Of a stretch of 10,247 bases of DNA, positions 6,443-10,247 are shown one piece after another. Within the stretch, counting starts at the first letter, position 1, and every line of letters starts with the position of its first letter. Below the pieces are notes generated by a model. The model worked only from the letters and a program-made list of their open reading frames with translations. It had not been told where the DNA came from and made no database searches. This stretch comes from Promethearchaeia archaeon (lineage in GTDB: Archaea; Asgardarchaeota; Lokiarchaeia; Sigyniarchaeales; SOKP01), in NCBI GenBank assembly GCA_029856445.1, contig JAHQWY010000101.1, forward strand, positions 1 to 10,247. The letters are read 5' to 3'. Position numbers and translations under genes: made by a program.

Positions 6443-7783
6443 TTAATCCACTTTAGCTCCACACATCGGACAATTGTTCGTACTTTGGAGCGTAGCACCA
6501 CAAATTTTACATAATTTAATCGTTGAAGTTCCCCTTTTTTTTGGTGGTTTTAAGCTAGTAATAGAAGGTGGTTTTTCCATCTCACTAATTGGTTGCTGAG
6601 AATCTATCTTAGGTTCTAATTCCTTTTTCAACTTGATCTCAATTTCCTTACCGAAAAAACCTCCAACCTTTACCTTTTTTGTAGTTTCAGGAGGGAGTGC
6701 GGGTGGTTTTAAATTTTCTGGATGGATTTCTTCTTCTATTTCCATCTCTTCTATTTCTTCTTCCTCTACATAGGTTTCTTCTTCAAACTGTTCTTGTTCA
6801 TGTTCTACTTCTTCAGATACGGGTTGAATCTCTCTTTCTGTTTCGATCTCAGGGAATTCTTCCTCTAAATCTTCCTCATAGACCATGGTAACAAATTCCT
6901 CATCTAGTTTTAACAACGTTTCACATTGGGGGCATCGAAAAACGTGTTGAAAGCCAATATTCCTAGCAATAGAATATTTTGCTGCACAACAACTATGAAA
7001 CTTGGTATTACAGTTAAAGCACTTATGTATCTCATCAGAATGAGCCTCACAAATAGGACATAATTCCTGTTCACAGATAGTACAAATTTCTTCATCTTCA
7101 GGTGACAAACTAATAAGATCAACTGCTAAGCGCTCATAAAATACCTTGTCTTCAGCTAAAACATGTTCTATCTCATCGCTTTTTAAGACTTTAAATTCTT
7201 TTTTATTTTGAACTAAAGAGCCTAGAATATTTTGTAGAAGCTTTTCATCCTGACAATAGAACATACCACCATGAGTTTCACTGGAGATAACCTTGAGTTT
7301 TACATCATCTTCGTAAAACTTTTTATTGCCAACTCGAATTATATCAATAAAAGCCGAAAATTTCTTCGCTTTAATTAATAAATCATACAAAGCGTTATAA
7401 TAATCTTCAGATAATTTACTAGGTGTATCTGATATAATAATGACACGATAATTTTTCCTAGATTCTCTACTTTTCCTGAAAATATAAGCGAGTATTTCAT
7501 ATAATCCATTTTCCAAATAACTCTGGGTTGTTTCTCGTGTCTCCCAGCTCTCATCAATTATATTTAATACAATTTCGGAATCTTTTATATCATATTCATT
7601 TATAGGATTATCATCTTTCTGAAAGATTACAATACCATAGGAACTTAATACATTAAATTTATCTTTTTCCTTAATGAAAGAATTAATTGCTCTCACTATG
7701 GATTTCTTCTTAAGAAAATCGGAGATGACATCGATATAAAAAATGAATTCCTCTGAATTCATTGCATTTGAGCTAGTTATCAT
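6443..7783 (-). CDS. vWA domain protein with C4HC3 zinc module and C-terminal zinc ribbon (paralogue 1)
   Basis: 446 residues, soluble, function unknown. Residues 11-195 form a vWA-like fold: FIFYIDVISD at the first strand, YGIVIFQ, ENGLYEIL (91-98), RVIIISDTPSKLSEDYY (113-129), FIDIIRVG and ETHGGMFY. The MIDAS motif is degenerate (D18-V-I-S-D instead of D-x-S-x-S), so metal-dependent binding is doubtful. Then a zinc module: Cys234/237, Cys242/245, Cys255/258, His263, Cys266 (or 265), Cys284/287. The last eight ligands follow the C4HC3 order of PHD/RINGv fingers. A Glu-rich linker (303-353), GGFFGK (374-379) and a zinc ribbon (Cys425/428/438/441) follow. ATG 7783 has AGGT six nt ahead. The order vWA plus zinc modules recalls TFIIH p44/Ssl1; a role in transcription/repair or ubiquitin-type signalling would be speculation. 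It is followed convergently by the membrane protein gene. Confidence 0.85.
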   Translation of the reverse strand: MITSSNAMNSEEFIFYIDVISDFLKKKSIVRAINSFIKEKDKFNVLSSYGIVIFQKDDNPINEYDIKDSEIVLNIIDESWETRETTQSYLENGLYEILAYIFRKSRESRKNYRVIIISDTPSKLSEDYYNALYDLLIKAKKFSAFIDIIRVGNKKFYEDDVKLKVISSETHGGMFYCQDEKLLQNILGSLVQNKKEFKVLKSDEIEHVLAEDKVFYERLAVDLISLSPEDEEICTICEQELCPICEAHSDEIHKCFNCNTKFHSCCAAKYSIARNIGFQHVFRCPQCETLLKLDEEFVTMVYEEDLEEEFPEIETEREIQPVSEEVEHEQEQFEEETYVEEEEIEEMEIEEEIHPENLKPPALPPETTKKVKVGGFFGKEIEIKLKKELEPKIDSQQPISEMEKPPSITSLKPPKKRGTSTIKLCKICGATLQSTNNCPMCGAKVD

Positions 7784-7938
7784 CTTAGTACCTAATTGTT
7801 ATATGAATCTATGAAAAATAACCTTAAATTATAAAAAAATAATATTAGAAGTTGTATTTATTTTTATTTATTATAATTCTGATTTAAGTTTTTTTTTTTT
7901 CTTAACAGTAGCAAAATCACAAATTTATTATTAACAGA
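7784..7938 (-). promoter_or_regulatory. Spacer between the two vWA-zinc paralogues
   Basis: 155 bp of nearly pure A/T. For the downstream paralogue, the minus strand reads TTTTATAATTTAAGGTTAT (about 7817-7835), a plausible TATA region roughly 35-50 nt before its ATG. Its AACCTTAAA complement (7820-7828) also appears in the repeat upstream of the other paralogue. A run of 12 T (7889-7900, plus strand) is flanked by TTAAG and CTTAA. On the transcribed minus strand this is an A-run, so it is not a T-tract terminator. The two paralogues are therefore probably transcribed at least partly independently. Confidence 0.4.
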
Positions 7939-9303
7939 TTAGACTATCCTAAAACCACAATTAGGACATTTTTTATCTTGGTTAGGATTTACTTGTGTTC
8001 CACATTGTTGACAAATTATAAAGTTGGGTTTCTTTTTTGTTCTATTAGGAATCACTTTAGTAGAAGGACTTACTACTTTTTGTTTTACTTCTTCTTTACC
8101 TGATTTTAAGTCATTAGGTTTGAAAGTTGCTGTTTTTGATACTCTTTCATATACTATCTTATCCCCTAATTTTTTCACTGTATATGCTTTTCCGAAAAAT
8201 CCTCCAATATGGACTGTTTTTATGACCTCTTCCTCTGCATGAGCATTGAATTCATTTGTATCTGGGATTGAATCCAATTTCTCAGTTTCACTTTTTGTAA
8301 TAGGAAAGGTAGATTTTGGTAAAGGTTTCACTTGAGGAAGCTCTTTAGGAATTTCAGCTAATACTTCTTTTTCCATGAATTCTTTAACTGTTTCCACTTC
8401 AACTTCCCCTGAGACCTCAATAATTTCATCTTCATCTATTTTAAGTAAATAATCACAATTTGGACAACGTAAAATATTTGGGATTCCAATATTGTGGTTT
8501 ATAGTGTAGTTTGTAATGCAACAATTATGAAAGCTTGTACCGCAGTCTTCACAGATTAAAGGTATATCATATATATCAGTGCAAACTGGACACAATTCTT
8601 CATTACAGAAATGGCATACTAATTTTTCCAGAACTCCCTCTGGTTTTTTTAAGGACTTTGCCAAATGGTTATAATAGGTATAATCTTCCTTGCTTATTTG
8701 GATTCGATCTGGTTGATCCGCAAAAGTGCTCGTAAATTGTTTATTTTTTACTAATTTTTTTATTCTATCTGAGAATTCTTTTCTATCCAAAATATAAGAG
8801 ATTGAACCGCGCGTATCACTTGCTAACATATTCAATTTTACATCATCACTAAAGAACCTTTTATCAGTTTCTGAGATTCTTATAATATCTATAAAAGTAG
8901 GAAAATTTTTTATTTTTGAAACAAGATTAAATAAAGCTTCTTGGTAATCCTCAGATAAATCAGATGGAGTATCTGTAATAACTATTATTCTATTAAATTT
9001 AGACTTCTTCCTAACTGTCTCAGCTATGAAAGAAAAAATATAGAACAATCCGTTCTCAAAAAAACTTTGTTCTTTTGGTCGAAGTCTCCAATTTTCTTCA
9101 ATAGAATTTGTAATTATACCTGCATCCTTTTTATCTGTAATAAATATTGGATTCCCTTCTTCTTGGAAGATCAGTAAAGAATAATGGCTATTTATATTTA
9201 TTTTATTTTTTTCCTCAATGTAATATTTTATAGCTTTTACAATTTCTTTCTTCTTAACTAGATCTTTTGTTAGATCTAAGTAAAAATAGATATCTTCCTT
9301 CAT
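7939..9303 (-). CDS. vWA domain protein with C4HC3 zinc module and C-terminal zinc ribbon (paralogue 2)
   Basis: 454 residues from ATG 9303, with the same architecture as the downstream gene. The vWA-like domain (about 3-190) includes YFYLDLTKD, YSLLIFQ, ENGLFYIF, RIIVITDTPSDLSEDY and FIDIIRIS. The zinc module has Cys230/233, Cys238/241, Cys251/254, His259, Cys262 (or 261), Cys280/283. A linker richer in Pro/Lys than in Glu follows, then GGFFGK (367-372) and a terminal zinc ribbon (Cys431/434/446/449). Over the first 51 aligned residues 25 are identical to the paralogue, so this is an old tandem duplication rather than a recent copy. The MIDAS is again degenerate (D-L-T-K-D). The start follows the alignment with the paralogue; GTGA lies 5 nt upstream of this ATG. 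A TTG at 9342 (13 extra residues) and a GTG at 9312 are in frame but have no ribosome site. Function unknown. Confidence 0.85.
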   Translation of the reverse strand: MKEDIYFYLDLTKDLVKKKEIVKAIKYYIEEKNKININSHYSLLIFQEEGNPIFITDKKDAGIITNSIEENWRLRPKEQSFFENGLFYIFSFIAETVRKKSKFNRIIVITDTPSDLSEDYQEALFNLVSKIKNFPTFIDIIRISETDKRFFSDDVKLNMLASDTRGSISYILDRKEFSDRIKKLVKNKQFTSTFADQPDRIQISKEDYTYYNHLAKSLKKPEGVLEKLVCHFCNEELCPVCTDIYDIPLICEDCGTSFHNCCITNYTINHNIGIPNILRCPNCDYLLKIDEDEIIEVSGEVEVETVKEFMEKEVLAEIPKELPQVKPLPKSTFPITKSETEKLDSIPDTNEFNAHAEEEVIKTVHIGGFFGKAYTVKKLGDKIVYERVSKTATFKPNDLKSGKEEVKQKVVSPSTKVIPNRTKKKPNFIICQQCGTQVNPNQDKKCPNCGFRIV

Positions 9304-9374
9304 TTTCTTCACATTTAATTGTTCTAAATCAATAGAGAACAATTATTTTCTTAATGATCATAGTAATAGAATCC

Positions 9375-9426
9375 CCTTAAAATTTTTTAGAAAAGAATAA
9401 AACCTTAAAATTTTTTAGAAAAGAAT
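9375..9426. repeat. Two identical 24-bp direct repeats, 28-bp period
   Basis: Copies at 9375-9398 and 9403-9426 are identical, separated by AAAA. Each contains CTTAAAATTTTTTAG (9376-9390 and 9404-9418), which matches its own reverse complement in 6 of 7 arm positions, so each copy is a near-palindrome with an A/T core. The 28-bp spacing would place two bound dimers under three helical turns apart. Only two copies exist, so this is an operator-like pair rather than an array. The short AACCTTAAA part also occurs at 7820-7828 upstream of the other vWA-zinc gene. Confidence 0.8.
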
Positions 9427-9456
9427 GAGAAAAATATAATATATGTGAAGCATGTT

Positions 9457-9462
9457 GGTGAT
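9457..9462 (+). promoter_or_regulatory. Strong Shine-Dalgarno site of the winged-helix/coiled-coil gene
   Basis: GGTGAT is perfectly complementary to the archaeal 16S rRNA tail (AUCACC) and sits six nt before the ATG at 9469. It fixes the start of the gene that runs off the window. Confidence 0.75.
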
Positions 9463-9468
9463 AAAAAG

Positions 9469-10247
9469 ATGGAGGATTTTTTGAAAAAATTACAGCTTTC
9501 TGAAGAGGCAATTGAGATTTACTTGAAATCCTTAGGTAAAACCCCTCTTACGTATTATGAATTATACTCAATAATTCCAAAATTAACTCAAGATAAATTT
9601 GAAGAAAATCTCACTCAGCTAATTAATGGGGGATTATTAATTCAGTTAATTCCTCAACAACAAGAGGTATTATTGCATTATTTAGCAGTTCCCCCAATAC
9701 TTCCTATTATAAATTATTATGAAAATGTCAACGTAAATCTAGAAGCGATAAAAGAAGCAATTCGAGATTTGTTGGTAAAAACCGTAAATCAGACTATTCA
9801 GCAAGATAATCCAATTCAATTAGATACAATACTTAATTCATTCCAAGAATCGAGAAAAGATATCGAAGAAGATACTATCATACAAAAGCAAGAAATTGAA
9901 GATATTGTAAAAGGAATGGAGGAGTTAAAGAAATTAACTAAGGATATCTCCGAATTAGATCAACAAATAAAAATAGTTACACAAACTAATTTTGCTAATT
10001 TAATGAAAAAAATCTCAGGGATAAAAACAGAAATAACTGAGGAAATCAACGCATTAGAATTCAAAAAACACAAGGAAGAAATTACCGCAATTATAGAGCA
10101 AACATTTAAAGTAAAACTAGATAGAATGGTACAAGAATTTTCTATGGAATTGCATGAGTTAATTGAAGAGAAATTTGAAACAACAGCAGAACCAATAGAA
10201 CAATTGATAGATGCTACATTTCAATATCGTGATGATTTTAAATTAAT
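9469..10247 (+). CDS. Winged-helix (TrmB-like) coiled-coil protein, 3' end beyond window
   Basis: The frame opens with ATG at 9469 and stays open to the window edge (259 complete codons); the C-terminus is missing. Residues 1-65 look like a winged-helix domain of the TrmB type: LSEEAIEIYLKSLGKTPLTYYEL, then DKFEENLTQLINGGLLIQL as recognition helix and turn, and a short wing with EVLLHYLAVPP. From about residue 85 to the end it is long, charged helix with Ile/Leu heptads (EEIEDIVKGMEEL-like stretches), no Pro-rich breaks and no Cys, so an extended coiled coil. Such a layout could be a DNA-binding regulator that oligomerises, or a scaffold, since winged helices also occur in ESCRT-II, RNA polymerase III and UFL1-type proteins. 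Its divergent placement over an operator-like repeat favours a regulator of the vWA-zinc genes (inference). Confidence 0.8.
   Translation, partial: MEDFLKKLQLSEEAIEIYLKSLGKTPLTYYELYSIIPKLTQDKFEENLTQLINGGLLIQLIPQQQEVLLHYLAVPPILPIINYYENVNVNLEAIKEAIRDLLVKTVNQTIQQDNPIQLDTILNSFQESRKDIEEDTIIQKQEIEDIVKGMEELKKLTKDISELDQQIKIVTQTNFANLMKKISGIKTEITEEINALEFKKHKEEITAIIEQTFKVKLDRMVQEFSMELHELIEEKFETTAEPIEQLIDATFQYRDDFKL

Larger units (their letters stand above)
9304..9468. promoter_or_regulatory. Divergent promoter spacer with paired operator-like repeat
   Basis: This 165-bp spacer lies between the second vWA-zinc gene (minus) and the winged-helix/coiled-coil gene (plus). It holds the two 24-bp direct repeats at 9375-9426. 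For the plus gene, candidate TATA tracts are within the second repeat (about 9405-9415) and at 9431-9444. GGTGAT at 9457-9462, six nt before the ATG, is a strong archaeal ribosome binding site. For the minus gene, the same repeats present A/T-rich TATA-like tracts some 75-120 nt upstream of its ATG. Sharing of one repeat element by both directions suggests coordinated control (inference). Confidence 0.5.

Noticed and set aside
6697..7557. Short frames on both strands within the first vWA-zinc gene
   Set aside because: They overlap the Glu-rich linker and zinc module of the real gene; the Leu/Phe-rich translation is the complement of GAA/GAG repeats.
8024..8735. Plus-strand frames within the second vWA-zinc gene
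   Set aside because: Antisense to a gene whose domains are confirmed by its paralogue.
6443..9303. Ubiquitin E3 ligase locus
   Set aside because: The zinc module has a PHD/RINGv-like ligand order, but no ubiquitin-like, E1, E2 or deubiquitinase gene is in the window; the idea remains only a possibility.
9375..9426. CRISPR array
   Set aside because: Only two repeats with a 4-nt gap, no spacers, and no cas genes nearby.

Overview
The window is very AT-rich (by eye roughly 30% G+C) and looks archaeal. Shine-Dalgarno sites follow the archaeal GGTGA/AGGT pattern, gene upstream regions carry A/T-only TATA-like tracts, and the gene set includes a DUF47-PiT phosphate pair and a DUF2284 protein. A eukaryote-flavoured von Willebrand A (vWA) plus zinc-finger architecture, a winged-helix/coiled-coil protein and Lys/Ile/Glu-rich composition suggest an Asgard archaeon of the Lokiarchaeia (Promethearchaeia) kind. 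That placement is inference; no marker gene is present to prove it.

Layout. Bases 32-592 (-) encode a small Cys-rich DUF2284 protein. It diverges from a two-gene phosphate uptake operon on the + strand: a DUF47/PhoU-like protein (758-1417) and a PiT permease (1451-2437). Converging on this operon is a minus-strand cluster of three metabolic genes, read in the order GNAT-thioredoxin-like fusion (5767-4985), GSAM-like class III aminotransferase (4930-3590), and 2,4-diaminopentanoate dehydrogenase-like oxidoreductase (3517-2492). The last has its NAD(P)-binding loop encoded upstream of the first ATG with no ATG, GTG or TTG start available. Diverging from the GNAT gene is a two-helix membrane protein with a possible PH-like tail (5878-6432).

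The most unusual part is 6443-10247. Two tandem minus-strand paralogues (7783-6443 and 9303-7939) share the order vWA domain, C4HC3 zinc module, long variable linker, conserved GGFFGK motif, C-terminal zinc ribbon. This recalls, but does not prove relation to, the TFIIH subunit p44/Ssl1 (vWA plus zinc modules), and more distantly the vWA domain of Rpn10. Diverging from them is a winged-helix plus coiled-coil protein that runs off the window end (9469 onward). The spacer between them holds two identical 24-bp direct repeats with 28-bp periodicity, each containing a near-palindromic A/T core, which looks like a paired operator. The two paralogues, the divergent protein and the repeat together are the best candidate for an undescribed system. 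Its function cannot be read from the sequence.

No tRNA, rRNA, CRISPR array, insertion sequence or transposase was seen. The longest spacers between genes are about 150-165 bp.
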